NCBI GenBank assembly: GCA_013214575.1
Contig: JABSSD010000091.1
Location: 1-45,280 of the forward strand
Direction of reading: 5' to 3'
Source of the DNA: Paracoccaceae bacterium
Lineage (GTDB): Bacteria > Pseudomonadota > Alphaproteobacteria > Rhodobacterales > Rhodobacteraceae
DNA: 45,280 nucleotides
In this document: piece after piece, positions 34,416-43,462 of the stretch
Layout: the number at the start of each line of letters is the position of its first letter
Numbering within the stretch: the stretch's first letter is position 1
The notes under the pieces: model-generated
What the model saw: only the letters and a program-made list of their open reading frames with translations
What the model was told of the DNA's origin: nothing
The model's database searches: none
Position numbers and translations under genes: made by a program

Positions 34416-35665
34416 GCTTTCTTGCGGATCTTCTGAACACGGTGTTTGAGCGCCGCTATCGCGGAGCCTCGGAACCCGACCATCAGGGGCGCTCGATCAA
34501 CGAGCTGTGCAGCGATCTGTTAAGCAGCTCGGGTGAGGTCTCCGGCATGGTCCTCGCCCGGCATATCCTCGACAATTACGCGGCTATGGACGGGGACGGA
34601 AGGCACGCGTTCTTTACCTACTTGACGGATCATCTGGGCATTATCCCTGATGAGGTATCAAGCGCGTTAGAGGCCTATACCGCTGAGCCCAGCAAATCCA
34701 CCTACCAGCACTTCATGGCGGCCTCCGAACCGCGGCGCCAGGAACTGGCGCGCCGGTTGAACCAGGTGCCCGGCGCCACCAAGCAGCTGGTCGAGATGCG
34801 CAAGGACCTGCTGAAACTGACCCGAGACCACCCTCAGCTGGCGGTGGTCGATCTGGATCTGCGGCACCTGTTTGCCTCTTGGTTCAATCGCGGCTTTCTG
34901 GTGCTGCGCCCCATCAGCTGGCAAAGCCCGGCTGATATTCTCGACAAGATCATCGCCTATGAGGCGGTGCATGCCATAGACAGCTGGGACGATCTGCGCC
35001 GTCGCCTGCAACCTGCCGACCGGCGCTGTTTTGGCTTCTTCCACCCGGCGATGCCGGACGATCCGCTGATCTTTGTCGAGGTCGCCCTGACCAAAGGCAT
35101 ACCCGCATCGGTGCAGGGGCTGCTGGCGAATGAGCGCGACAATATCGCGGCACAGGCCGCCGACACCGCAGTGTTCTACTCGATCTCCAACTGTCAGGCC
35201 GGGCTGGCCGGGATCTCGTTCGGCAACTCGCTGATCAAACAGGTGGTTGCCGATCTGTCACGCGAATTGCCCAACCTGAAAACCTTTGTCACCCTGTCGC
35301 CGATTCCCGGTTTGAACCGCTGGCTGGAGGAGACCGGAGCGCCGACCGAAGCCGATGCGAGGGATGCAGAGCAGCAGCGCAAAATTGCCGCCCATTACCT
35401 GTTGACCGCCAAACGTGCCAACGGCACGCCCTATGATCCGGTGGCCCGGTTCCATCTGGGCAATGGCGCCCTGATCCACGCGGTGCACGCCGGCGCCGAC
35501 CTGTCGGAAAACGGTCTCGCACAATCCGGCGGCGCCATGGTGAATTATCTCTATGACCTGCCGCTGATATCGCAGAACCACGAACAATTTGCCTCGGCCC
35601 AGACCGTGGTCGCATCCCCCGAGGTTGCCGCCCTGAGCGCCGCCGCCCAACTGCAAGACACATGA
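34412..35665 (+). CDS. matA: Malonyl-CoA decarboxylase
   Basis: The 417-residue protein matches malonyl-CoA decarboxylase throughout: an N-terminal helical domain and a C-terminal acetyltransferase-like domain with LTKGIPASVQGLL, FYSISNCQAGLAGISFGN (catalytic serine region) and ARFHLGNGALIH (catalytic histidine). It converts malonyl-CoA to acetyl-CoA and CO2. It overlaps matM by four bases and precedes the malonyl-CoA synthetase, so import, activation and decarboxylation are encoded together. No mitochondrial-type leader is present. Confidence 0.95.
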   Translation: MSFLADLLNTVFERRYRGASEPDHQGRSINELCSDLLSSSGEVSGMVLARHILDNYAAMDGDGRHAFFTYLTDHLGIIPDEVSSALEAYTAEPSKSTYQHFMAASEPRRQELARRLNQVPGATKQLVEMRKDLLKLTRDHPQLAVVDLDLRHLFASWFNRGFLVLRPISWQSPADILDKIIAYEAVHAIDSWDDLRRRLQPADRRCFGFFHPAMPDDPLIFVEVALTKGIPASVQGLLANERDNIAAQAADTAVFYSISNCQAGLAGISFGNSLIKQVVADLSRELPNLKTFVTLSPIPGLNRWLEETGAPTEADARDAEQQRKIAAHYLLTAKRANGTPYDPVARFHLGNGALIHAVHAGADLSENGLAQSGGAMVNYLYDLPLISQNHEQFASAQTVVASPEVAALSAAAQLQDT

Positions 35666-35676
35666 GGACCGCTTCG

Positions 35677-37194
35677 ATGACCAACCCTCTCTATGACACT
35701 CTCTTTGGTCGCTACGCCGGCAAAACCACGCCGTTTCTGCATCTGACGGATGGCAGCACCGTGACCCATGACGAGTTCCTGTGCATGGCAGCGCGCTATG
35801 CGCATGTGTTCCGCGATGCCGGGGTCGGGCCGGGTGAGCGGCTGGCGGTTCAGGTTGAGAAGTCACCGCAAGCGCTGGCGATCTATGCCGCCTGCGTGCA
35901 ATCGGGCATCGTGTTCCTGCCGCTCAACACCGCCTATACCGCAACCGAGGTCTCTTATTTTGTGGAAAACAGCGGCGCCAAACTGCTGGTCTGCGACAGC
36001 GCCAATCAGGAGGGTCTTGCGCCCGTCGCGCAAGCCGCCGGGACGCGGCTGGAAACGCTGGATGCCGATGGCAGCGGCTCGCTCACCACCCTGGCGGCAA
36101 CCATGTCCGACAGCTTTTCCACCGTGGCGCGAAGCCTCGATGACCTGGCCGCCTTTCTCTATACTTCGGGCACCACGGGGCGCTCCAAGGGCGCCATGCT
36201 GAGCCAGCAAAACCTGCTGTCCAATGCCGAAACCCTGGTCGATTACTGGCAGTTCACTGATCGCGACGTGTTGCTGCACGCGCTGCCGATCTTTCACACC
36301 CACGGGCTGTTTGTCGCCTCAAACGTCACCCTGCTGGCCGGCGGATCGATGATCTTTCTGCCCCGTTTCAATTGTGATCAGGTGATCGAAAACCTAGGCC
36401 GTGCCACGGTGATGATGGGGGTGCCGACCTTTTACACCCGGTTGCTAGATGACGCCCGGTTCACCGGCGCTCTGACGCAGCACATGCGGCTGTTCATTTC
36501 CGGCAGTGCGCCACTGCTGGCCGATACCCATATCCAGTTCGAGAGCCGCACCACCCATCGCATTCTGGAACGCTATGGCATGACCGAAACCAATATGAAC
36601 ACCTCAAACCCCTACGATGGAGAACGCCGCGCCGGCACGGTTGGCAGGCCATTGCCGGGGGTAGAGCTGAAAATCACCGATGCCGCCACCGGCGACACCC
36701 TGCCAGAGGGTGAGATCGGCCAGATCGAGGTGCGCGGCCCCAACGTCTTTCAAGGCTACTGGCAGATGCCGGAAAAAACCGCCGAAGAGCTGCGCGCCAA
36801 TGGGTTTTTCATCACCGGCGATCTGGGGGTGATTGATGCGCAGGGCTATGTGCAGATTGTCGGTCGCAACAAAGACCTAATCATCTCAGGTGGCTACAAC
36901 ATTTACCCCAAAGAAGTCGAACTGGTTCTGGATGAGCAACCCGGCGTATTGGAAAGCGCGGTGATCGGCGTGCCGCACCCCGACTTTGGCGAAACTGTCG
37001 TTGGATTTCTTGTCGCCAGCGATGGAACCGGGCCGGATCTGGAGGCGATCAGCGCCAAAGTGGGCGACTCGCTGGCCCGTTTCAAGCACCCCAAAAAATT
37101 GATCGTGCTACCAAAACTGCCGCGAAACACCATGGGGAAAGTGCAAAAAAACCTCCTGCGTGAGGAATATAGCCGGTTGTTCGCCGCGCAATAA
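35677..37194 (+). CDS. matB: Malonyl-CoA synthetase
   Basis: The 505-residue adenylate-forming ligase has LYTSGTTGRSKGAM (about 165-178), the motif RYGMTETNMN (about 300), GDLGVIDAQGYVQIVGRNKD with GGYNIYPKEVE (about 385-415), and the catalytic lysine in NTMGKVQKNLL. It makes malonyl-CoA from malonate, ATP and CoA. I prefer ATG 35677 because GAGGA lies at good distance; ATG 35662, which overlaps the matA stop, is the alternative. It is the last gene of the operon, followed by a hairpin. Confidence 0.93.
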   Translation: MTNPLYDTLFGRYAGKTTPFLHLTDGSTVTHDEFLCMAARYAHVFRDAGVGPGERLAVQVEKSPQALAIYAACVQSGIVFLPLNTAYTATEVSYFVENSGAKLLVCDSANQEGLAPVAQAAGTRLETLDADGSGSLTTLAATMSDSFSTVARSLDDLAAFLYTSGTTGRSKGAMLSQQNLLSNAETLVDYWQFTDRDVLLHALPIFHTHGLFVASNVTLLAGGSMIFLPRFNCDQVIENLGRATVMMGVPTFYTRLLDDARFTGALTQHMRLFISGSAPLLADTHIQFESRTTHRILERYGMTETNMNTSNPYDGERRAGTVGRPLPGVELKITDAATGDTLPEGEIGQIEVRGPNVFQGYWQMPEKTAEELRANGFFITGDLGVIDAQGYVQIVGRNKDLIISGGYNIYPKEVELVLDEQPGVLESAVIGVPHPDFGETVVGFLVASDGTGPDLEAISAKVGDSLARFKHPKKLIVLPKLPRNTMGKVQKNLLREEYSRLFAAQ

Positions 37195-37264
37195 CGCGTC
37201 ATAAAAACAACAGTGTTTCGACCGTATTTTCAACCGAACCCTCGGGCGGAATCGGTCGTCATCC

Positions 37265-37297
37265 AGAGCATGCAGGCGTGAACCGCTTGCATGCTCT
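37265..37297 (+). terminator. Hairpin ending the malonate operon
   Basis: AGAGCATGCA (37265-37274) and TGCATGCTCT (37288-37297) are exact inverted repeats, followed by CCTTGTATT. It lies 70 bases after matB and just before the TPP riboswitch, so it should keep the mat and thi transcripts apart. Confidence 0.7.
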
Positions 37298-37322
37298 CCT
37301 TGTATTCACTAAACCACAGCCA

Positions 37323-37408
37323 ATCCGTCGGGGGGCCCTCAGGGGCTGAGAGATGCTTGCATCGACCCGTCGAACCTGATCCGGGCAATACCGGCGTAGG
37401 GAACGGAT
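37323..37408 (+). ncRNA. TPP riboswitch (THI element)
   Basis: All conserved parts are visible. P1 is ATCCGT (37323-37328) with ACGGAT (37403-37408), then come the CTGAGA core at 37346-37351 and GACCCGTCGAACCTGATC. The pyrophosphate arm CCGGGCAATACCGG and GTAGGGAA close the element. Binding of thiamine diphosphate stabilises the fold and lowers thi gene expression. The expression platform runs from 37409 to the thiD start and contains a hairpin over the ribosome site. Confidence 0.95.
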
Positions 37409-37454
37409 CGATGCGTTTATCTGGCGCTCTGACACTCGTTTCCTCTGCTGCCTT

Positions 37455-37475
37455 GCCCTTGTTTTTACGAAGGGC
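37455..37475 (+). promoter_or_regulatory. Hairpin covering the thiD ribosome-binding site
   Basis: GCCCTT (37455-37460) pairs with AAGGGC (37470-37475) around a nine-base U-rich loop. The right arm contains the only good ribosome site (GAAGGG) of thiD, six bases before its ATG. There is no T run after the stem, so the riboswitch probably works on translation initiation by exposing or hiding this arm. Confidence 0.6.
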
Positions 37476-37480
37476 GCAAC

Positions 37481-38287
37481 ATGAAAACGACACCCATTGC
37501 ATTGACAATCGCTGGCTCGGACAGCGGTGGCGGGGCCGGCATTCAGGCCGATCTCAAGGCGTTTTCAGCCAATCAGGTCTATGGTGCCAGCGTCATCACC
37601 GCCGTTACCGCGCAGAACACCTGCACAGTCACCGCCGTGCACGCGATCCCCGCCGATGTGGTGCGGGCGCAAATCGACGCGGTGCTGCTCGACCTGAAAC
37701 CGCAGGTGATCAAACTCGGCATGTTGTTTTCACCAGAGATCATCCGAACCGTCGCCAAGGCGCTGTCCGGCTACGACTGTTTGGTTATTCTGGATCCGGT
37801 GATGATTGCCAAATCCGGCGATGCGCTGCTGCAAGAGGACGCCGTTGAAGCCCTCAAATCCGAGCTGCTGCCGCGCGCCGATTTGCTGACCCCCAACCTG
37901 CCCGAGGCCGCCTGCCTGCTGGGCCGTGATGCGGCGCAGGATCTGACCAGCCAGGAGGATCAGGCCCGCGCGCTGTTGGCGCTTGGCCCCAAAGCCGTGC
38001 TGATGAAGGGCGGTCACAGCATCGGCGCGACCTGCACCGATCTGTTGCTGGCCGGACCCGCAGCGCCGCTGCTGCTGTCCGCGCCCCGCATTGACACCCG
38101 CAACACCCATGGCACCGGCTGCACCTATTCCGCCGCCATAGCGGCGCAGCTGGCACGCGGCCTGCCGCTGCCAGCTGCGGTGACGGCGGCACATGGCTAT
38201 CTGCAACAGGCGATTGCCGCAGCGGATCAGCTGACCATCGGCAGCGGCCATGGGCCGGTGCATCATTTCCACGCGATCTGGAGCTAG
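37481..38287 (+). CDS. thiD: Hydroxymethylpyrimidine/phosphomethylpyrimidine kinase
   Basis: The 268-residue ribokinase-like enzyme has AGSDSGGGAGIQADLKAF near the N-terminus and the anion-hole motif DTRNTHGTGCTYSAAIA near 205-221. It phosphorylates hydroxymethylpyrimidine twice to the diphosphate needed by ThiE. It is the first gene under the TPP riboswitch. The pyrimidine must come from salvage or from thiC elsewhere, because no thiC is in this window. Confidence 0.95.
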   Translation: MKTTPIALTIAGSDSGGGAGIQADLKAFSANQVYGASVITAVTAQNTCTVTAVHAIPADVVRAQIDAVLLDLKPQVIKLGMLFSPEIIRTVAKALSGYDCLVILDPVMIAKSGDALLQEDAVEALKSELLPRADLLTPNLPEAACLLGRDAAQDLTSQEDQARALLALGPKAVLMKGGHSIGATCTDLLLAGPAAPLLLSAPRIDTRNTHGTGCTYSAAIAAQLARGLPLPAAVTAAHGYLQQAIAAADQLTIGSGHGPVHHFHAIWS

Positions 38288-38290
38288 GTC

Positions 38291-39286
38291 ATGGTTGAGA
38301 TCACCATCATCGGCGCTGGCGTTGTCGGGCTCTGTATCGCCCGCGAATTGCGCGACCGAGGCGCCCATGTCCAGCTTTACGACCGCGGTGGCGCCCCCGG
38401 CTCGCATAGCTGCTCGTGGTGGGCCGGCGGTATGCTGGCGCCCTATTGCGAGGCCGAAAGCGCCGCGCCAGAGGTGCTGCGCCTTGGCGGCGATGCGGCC
38501 AGCTGGTGGCAGCATAACACCGGCCTGGTGCAGCAAAAGGGATCATTGGTTCTGTCGCAGCACCGCGATCAGGGCCAGCTGCGCCAGTTTGCTCGCCGCA
38601 CCAGCCATTTTGACCATGTGGACCGCACCCAGATAGCCGAGCTAGAACCGGATCTGGGGGATCGCTTTTCGGCCGGGCTGTTTTTTCCCAGCGAAGCCCA
38701 TATATGCCCCCGCGCGACCCTGACCTCTCTGCATCAGTCGCTCTTGGCCGATGGGGTGGACTTCACCCAGGGTGAACGCGACCCGGCCAACAGTGCCAAA
38801 TCTGGGCTGACCATCGACTGCCGCGGCTATGTCGCGCGGGATGTGCTGAGTGATCTGCGCGGTGTCAAAGGTGAGATGATGATGCTGTCCTGCCCGGATG
38901 TCAGCCTGTCACGCACCCTGCGCCTGCTGCATCCGCGCATCCCGCTATATTTGGTGCCACGCGGCAACGGTATCTTCATGGTCGGCGCCACCATGATCGA
39001 GAGCAGCGCCAGCCGCCATGTCACCGCCCGCTCGCTGCTGGAAATGCTCAGCGCTGCCTATGCCATCTCCCCCGCCTTTGGCGAGGCCGAGGTGCTGGAA
39101 ACCGGCGTCGACACCCGCCCCGCCTTTGCCGACAATCTGCCGCGCATCCAGCGCCACGGCAACCTGATCCAGGTCAATGGATTTTACCGGCACGGCTATC
39201 TCCTGGCCCCGGCCTTTGCCCGCCGGGTTGGCAACATGATCTTTGGCACAAACCAACAAGAGGTACCCCATGAACATTCAGCTTAA
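38291..39286 (+). CDS. thiO: Glycine oxidase ThiO (FAD-dependent)
   Basis: The 331-residue enzyme starts with the FAD-binding motif ITIIGAGVVGLCIARELRD and belongs to the DAO family. In thiamine synthesis it oxidises glycine to the imine used by ThiG for the thiazole ring. It begins three bases after thiD and overlaps thiS by 17 bases. Its place between thiD and thiS makes the ThiO call firm over other DAO enzymes. It implies the aerobic thiazole route, not ThiH. Confidence 0.92.
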   Translation: MVEITIIGAGVVGLCIARELRDRGAHVQLYDRGGAPGSHSCSWWAGGMLAPYCEAESAAPEVLRLGGDAASWWQHNTGLVQQKGSLVLSQHRDQGQLRQFARRTSHFDHVDRTQIAELEPDLGDRFSAGLFFPSEAHICPRATLTSLHQSLLADGVDFTQGERDPANSAKSGLTIDCRGYVARDVLSDLRGVKGEMMMLSCPDVSLSRTLRLLHPRIPLYLVPRGNGIFMVGATMIESSASRHVTARSLLEMLSAAYAISPAFGEAEVLETGVDTRPAFADNLPRIQRHGNLIQVNGFYRHGYLLAPAFARRVGNMIFGTNQQEVPHEHSA

Positions 39287-39467
39287 CGGCAAGCCACAGA
39301 CCACCTCGGCCGCCACCCTGGAACAGCTGCTGGCCGAGTCAGGCTTTGCTGACGCCACCATCGCAACAGCGGTGAATGGCGCCTTTGTGCCGCAGGCCCA
39401 GCGGGCGCGGCATGACCTGCGCGACGGCGACCAGATCGAAGTTCTGGCACCGATGCAGGGAGGCTGA
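39270..39467 (+). CDS. thiS: Sulfur carrier protein ThiS
   Basis: The 65-residue beta-grasp protein begins MNIQLNGKPQTTSAATLEQLL and ends in MQGG, with the C-terminal Gly-Gly that is adenylated by ThiF and turned into a thiocarboxylate. ATG 39270, preceded by AAGAGGTA, was chosen over the longer frame, which runs back into thiO. It gives its sulfur to ThiG, encoded next. Confidence 0.93.
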   Translation: MNIQLNGKPQTTSAATLEQLLAESGFADATIATAVNGAFVPQAQRARHDLRDGDQIEVLAPMQGG

Positions 39468-39470
39468 GCG

Positions 39471-40244
39471 ATGCGTGATTTCTACGGAACAAAGCTGGCC
39501 AATGGCCTGATGCTGGGCACTGCCCAATACCCCTCGCCCGCCATTCTGGCCGAGGCCTTTCAACGCAGTGGCGCCAGCGTCGCCACCGTGTCGCTGCGCC
39601 GGGAGAGTGGTACGGATCGTGCGGGGCAGGATTTCTGGACGCTGATCCGCGATCTTGGGGTGCGGGTATTGCCCAATACCGCCGGCTGCCACAGCGTCAA
39701 AGAAGCCGTCACCACCGCCCATATGGCGCGCGAGGTGTTTGCCACCAAATGGATCAAGCTTGAGGTCATCGGCGAGGCAGACACCCTGCAGCCGGATGTC
39801 TTTGGTCTGGTCGAGGCGGCGCGCATTCTGGTTGAGGACGGGTTTCAGGTGTTCCCCTACACCACCGAGGATCTGGTGGTGGCCGACCGGTTGCTGAATG
39901 CCGGCTGTCAGGTGCTGATGCCCTGGGGGGCGCCGATTGGCTCTGGCATGGGGCTGAACAACCTGTTTGGCCTGCGCGCCCTGCGGGCCCATTTCCCCGA
40001 TACCCCGCTGGTGATTGATGCCGGTCTCGGCCTGCCGTCGCAGGCGGCGCAGGCGATGGAGCTGGGCTTTGACGCGGTGCTGCTGAACACCGCAGTGGCC
40101 AGGGCCGGCGACCCGGCGCAAATGGCCGAGGCCTTTGCCGCCGCGATCCGTGCCGGTCAGCTTGCCGCTCGCGCCGACCCGATGGAGCCCCGCGACATGG
40201 CGGCGCCCTCAACCCCCGTCATCGGCAAGGCGTTTCTGTCATGA
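39471..40244 (+). CDS. thiG: Thiazole synthase ThiG
   Basis: The 257-residue TIM-barrel enzyme has the Schiff-base lysine in [11 protein letters not shown] (about residue 97), [15 protein letters not shown] and the phosphate-site segment [17 protein letters not shown]. It condenses deoxyxylulose phosphate, the glycine imine from ThiO and sulfur from ThiS into the thiazole. The start lies three bases after thiS and the stop overlaps thiE (ATGA). Confidence 0.95.
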   Translation: MRDFYGTKLANGLMLGTAQYPSPAILAEAFQRSGASVATVSLRRESGTDRAGQDFWTLIRDLGVRVLPNTAGCHSVKEAVTTAHMAREVFATKWIKLEVIGEADTLQPDVFGLVEAARILVEDGFQVFPYTTEDLVVADRLLNAGCQVLMPWGAPIGSGMGLNNLFGLRALRAHFPDTPLVIDAGLGLPSQAAQAMELGFDAVLLNTAVARAGDPAQMAEAFAAAIRAGQLAARADPMEPRDMAAPSTPVIGKAFLS

Positions 40245-40837
40245 GGCTGGATCGTTTCTACCCTATTTTCGACGATACCAAGTGGCTACGCCAATTGCTG
40301 CCGCTGGGGATCAAGCTGGTGCAGCTGCGCATCAAGGACGCCGCTCCGGAGGTGCTGCGATCCGAGATCATCGCGGCGCGGGATCTGTGCCGGGCGGCGG
40401 GCTGTACGCTGGTGATCAATGATCACTGGCAGATCGCCCTCGACGAGGGTTGTGACTTTATCCATCTGGGACAGGAAGATCTGGACCTCGCCGACATCCC
40501 TGCTATCCGCAAGGCCGGGATGCGGCTGGGGCTCAGCACCCATGACCGCGCCGAGCTGGACCGCGCTATGGCGCTGGCTCCGGATTATATCGCCCTTGGC
40601 CCGGTCTACCCCACCATCCTGAAGAAAATGAAATGGCACCAACAGGGGCTGGCAAAGCTGACCGAATGGAAATCGCTGATTGGCGACACCCCGCTGATTG
40701 CCATTGGCGGCATGCGTATCGACCGGGCGCCGGGCGCATTTAAAGCCGGCGCCGATGTGGTGGCAGCGGTCACCGACATCACCCTGAACGCAGACCCCGA
40801 CGCACGGGTCAAAAACTGGATCGAGGCGACCAGATGA
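40241..40837 (+). CDS. thiE: Thiamine-phosphate synthase ThiE
   Basis: The 198-residue barrel protein has the ThiE landmarks [59 protein letters not shown] and AIGGM. The sequence quoted is in separate short motifs along the protein, all in family order. It joins hydroxymethylpyrimidine diphosphate and thiazole phosphate to thiamine phosphate. It overlaps thiG and thiF by four bases each, so translation is coupled. Confidence 0.93.
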   Translation: MRLDRFYPIFDDTKWLRQLLPLGIKLVQLRIKDAAPEVLRSEIIAARDLCRAAGCTLVINDHWQIALDEGCDFIHLGQEDLDLADIPAIRKAGMRLGLSTHDRAELDRAMALAPDYIALGPVYPTILKKMKWHQQGLAKLTEWKSLIGDTPLIAIGGMRIDRAPGAFKAGADVVAAVTDITLNADPDARVKNWIEATR

Positions 40838-41832
40838 GCCGCTACGGACGCCAGATACTGCTGCCCGAAGTCGGCGCGGCTGGCCAGCACGCGCTCGGCG
40901 CCGCCCATGCGCTGGTGATTGGCGCCGGAGGTCTGGGCAGCCCGGTGCTGCCCTATCTGGCCGCAGCCGGGCTGGGGCGGATCACAATTCTGGACCCCGA
41001 TGTGGTGTCGCTGAGCAATCTGCACCGCCAAGTGCTGTTCCGCCAGGATGATATCGGGCAAAGCAAGGCACAGGTGGCAGCTTTGGCTCTGCGCGGGCTG
41101 AACCCGGACTGTCAGGTCACTCCGATTGCAAAACCCCTGACCCCGGCCAATGTCGCGGATCTGGTGCAAGCCGCTGATATCGTGCTGGATTGCGCCGACA
41201 GTTTTGCCACCAGCTATATCCTGTCCGATGCCTGCCTTGAACTGGGCAAGCCGCTGATCTCAGCCTCGGCGCTGGGGTTTCAGGGCTATGTCGGCGGCTT
41301 TTGCGCCCGGGCCCCGTCGCTGCGGGCGCTGTTTCCCGAGCTGCCCGCCCGGGCGGCATCCTGCGACAGCGCCGGGGTGATGGGCCCGGTGGTCGGCACC
41401 ATAGGGGCGATGCAGGCGCAGATGGCGCTGAACACATTGCTGGGCCTGTCGCCGTCGCCGCTAGGGCAGCTGATTTCCTTTGACCTGCACAGCCTGCGTA
41501 TCGGGGGCTTTCGCTTTGACGGCGCCGCGGAACCCGAGGCACCGCTGCGTTTCATCGCCCCCGAGGCCCTCACCACAAGCGATTTTGTGGTCGATCTGCG
41601 CAGCCCCGAGGAGACTGCCACCCCGGTCACCCCATTGGCCCTTCGCTTGACGCTCGATGAGCTGAAAACATCCCGTCCCAGCCCGGCCACTGGCCAGCGG
41701 GCGGTGCTGGTCTGCCGCTCGGGCCTGCGCGCCTGGCAGGCGGCGCGGGCGCTGCAAAGCTACTGGACCGGCGACATCACCCTCATTGCAATGGGCGATC
41801 CTGCCCAGACTCCGAAAGGCCCCCTCTCATGA
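40834..41832 (+). CDS. thiF: ThiF-type adenylyltransferase with C-terminal rhodanese-like domain
   Basis: The 332-residue protein has the E1-like adenylation domain: GAGGLGSPVLPYLAAAG for nucleotide binding, the arginine-rich SNLHRQVLFRQDDIG and the conserved cysteine region SCDSAGVMGPVVG (about 180). About residues 250-325 form a rhodanese-like tail (VDLRSPEE, then VLVCRSGLRAWQAA with the active-site cysteine). It activates the ThiS C-terminus and may also bring the sulfur. I see no CxxC zinc pairs, which ThiF and MoeB usually have, and the rhodanese part looks short. It overlaps thiE and thiY by four bases. Confidence 0.9.
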   Translation: MSRYGRQILLPEVGAAGQHALGAAHALVIGAGGLGSPVLPYLAAAGLGRITILDPDVVSLSNLHRQVLFRQDDIGQSKAQVAALALRGLNPDCQVTPIAKPLTPANVADLVQAADIVLDCADSFATSYILSDACLELGKPLISASALGFQGYVGGFCARAPSLRALFPELPARAASCDSAGVMGPVVGTIGAMQAQMALNTLLGLSPSPLGQLISFDLHSLRIGGFRFDGAAEPEAPLRFIAPEALTTSDFVVDLRSPEETATPVTPLALRLTLDELKTSRPSPATGQRAVLVCRSGLRAWQAARALQSYWTGDITLIAMGDPAQTPKGPLS

Positions 41833-42779
41833 AACTTCTCTCTCTGACCACCGCGCTGGCATTGGCCGCGTCACCGCTGATGGCGCAGGACAAGATGACC
41901 CTGCTGCTGGACTGGTTCGTCAACCCCGACCACGGCCCGATCATCGTGGCGCAGGAAAAGGGATATTTTGCCGAGCAAGACCTGGAGGTCGAGATCATCG
42001 CCCCGGCGGATCCCTCGGACCCACCCAAGATGGTCGCCGCCGGTCAGGCTGATCTGGCGATCTCATACCAGCCGCAACTGCACCTGCAAATTCACGAAGG
42101 TCTGCCGCTGCAACGGGTTGGCACTCTGGTGGCGACGCCGCTGAACTGCCTGCTGGTGCTGAAGGACGGCCCCATTTCCTCACCCGCAGATCTGCGGGGC
42201 AAAAAGGTCGGGTTCTCGGTTGGCGGTGTCGAAGAGGCGGTGCTGGGGACGATCCTGACCACCTATGATCTGACGCTGGACGATGTGGAGCTGGTCAATG
42301 TGAACTGGTCGCTGTCGCCGTCTCTGATGTCGGGTCAGGTTGACGCGGTGATCGGTGCCTTTCGCAATTTTGAGCTGAACCAGATGGAGATCGAGGGCAT
42401 CGAAGGCCGGTGTTTCTACGTCGAAGAGCATGGATTACCGGCCTATGACGAGCTGATCTATGTGGCCAACAAAGACAGCATGGACCGTGACATGATCGCC
42501 CGTTTTCTGGCCGCCACGGAAAAGGCCACCCAGTATATGGTCAACCACCCGGATGACAGCTGGGAGATCTTCGCAGCCACCTCAACCGAGCTGCAGGACG
42601 AGCTGAACAAGCGCGCATGGGCCGACACCCTGCCCCGTTTCGCGCTGCGCCCCACCGCCATGGACGCCGGCCGATATGCCAAGTTCGAGGCATTTTTACA
42701 CAAGGCCGGTCTGGTGCCCTCGATCAACGACGTGGCGGTGATCACCGTGGATGTGACTGCCGATGTGACCTCAAAGTGA
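41829..42779 (+). CDS. thiY: Thiamine-precursor ABC transporter binding protein ThiY (NMT1/THI5-like)
   Basis: The 316-residue precursor has a signal peptide (MKLLSLTTALALAASPLMA-Q) and the NMT1/THI5-like binding fold: LLLDWFVNPDHGPIIVAQEKG, DPPKMVAAGQADLAISYQP and GVEEAVLG. ThiY binds formylaminopyrimidine from degraded thiamine. The neighbouring tenA, thiZ and thiX complete this salvage system. The gene overlaps thiF upstream and tenA downstream (GTGA). Confidence 0.92.
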   Translation: MKLLSLTTALALAASPLMAQDKMTLLLDWFVNPDHGPIIVAQEKGYFAEQDLEVEIIAPADPSDPPKMVAAGQADLAISYQPQLHLQIHEGLPLQRVGTLVATPLNCLLVLKDGPISSPADLRGKKVGFSVGGVEEAVLGTILTTYDLTLDDVELVNVNWSLSPSLMSGQVDAVIGAFRNFELNQMEIEGIEGRCFYVEEHGLPAYDELIYVANKDSMDRDMIARFLAATEKATQYMVNHPDDSWEIFAATSTELQDELNKRAWADTLPRFALRPTAMDAGRYAKFEAFLHKAGLVPSINDVAVITVDVTADVTSK

Positions 42780-43462
42780 GCGGGCCGAACTATGGTCAGA
42801 CCTTCGCGCATATGCGCGAGGGTTGCCCGGCACAGTGGCAGGCCTATAGCCGCCACGCCTTTGTTCAGGGGCTGGGTGACGGCACCCTGCCGCGCGCCGC
42901 GTTTCTGCACTATCTGGTGCAGGACTATCTGTTCCTGGTGCATTTCTCGCGGGCCTGGTCGCTGGCGGTGGTCAAGTCGGAAACTCTTCAGGAAATGAAG
43001 GTCTGCGCTGCCACGGTGGAGGCGCTGGTCAACCACGAGATGGCACATCATGTGCAGGTCTGCGCCGCCGAGGGGATTTCAGAGCAGCAACTGTTTGACG
43101 CCCGCGAGGAGCTCGAGAACATCGCCTATACCCGCTACGTGCTGGACGCCGGCCTGCAGGGGGATTTTCTGGATCTGATGGCGGCGCTGGCGCCCTGCGT
43201 CTTTGGCTATGGTGAGATTGGGCTGCGGCTGGCGCAGAACAGCGGCGCCGATGCGCCCTATGGCGGTTGGATCCACACCTATGCGGACCCGGGCTATCAG
43301 ACGGTCTGTGTCACCATCGGCACCATGCTGGACGGCGCTGTCGCCCGACGGCTGGGTGATGACCCCACCGGCTCTGCCCGCTGGGCCGCCCTGCAGCATC
43401 GCTTTACCACCGCAACCGATCTGGAAGTGCAGTTCTGGGATATGGGGTTGCGTGGCGCATGA
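42776..43462 (+). CDS. tenA: Aminopyrimidine aminohydrolase TenA
   Basis: The 228-residue helical protein has the TenA pattern: LVQDYLFLVHFSRAW near residue 45, the catalytic cysteine in LAPCVFGYGEIG (about 140) and the C-terminal glutamate in LEVQFWDMG. It converts aminopyrimidine, after deformylation, to hydroxymethylpyrimidine for ThiD. I chose the GTG at 42776, which overlaps the thiY stop; the much longer ATG frame upstream lies inside thiY and lacks family sequence. Confidence 0.92.
   Translation: MSGPNYGQTFAHMREGCPAQWQAYSRHAFVQGLGDGTLPRAAFLHYLVQDYLFLVHFSRAWSLAVVKSETLQEMKVCAATVEALVNHEMAHHVQVCAAEGISEQQLFDAREELENIAYTRYVLDAGLQGDFLDLMAALAPCVFGYGEIGLRLAQNSGADAPYGGWIHTYADPGYQTVCVTIGTMLDGAVARRLGDDPTGSARWAALQHRFTTATDLEVQFWDMGLRGA

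Noticed and set aside
37291-37848. Plus-strand frame of 185 codons crossing the TPP riboswitch
   Set aside because: It runs through the structured RNA and then out of frame through thiD; thiD itself is certain.
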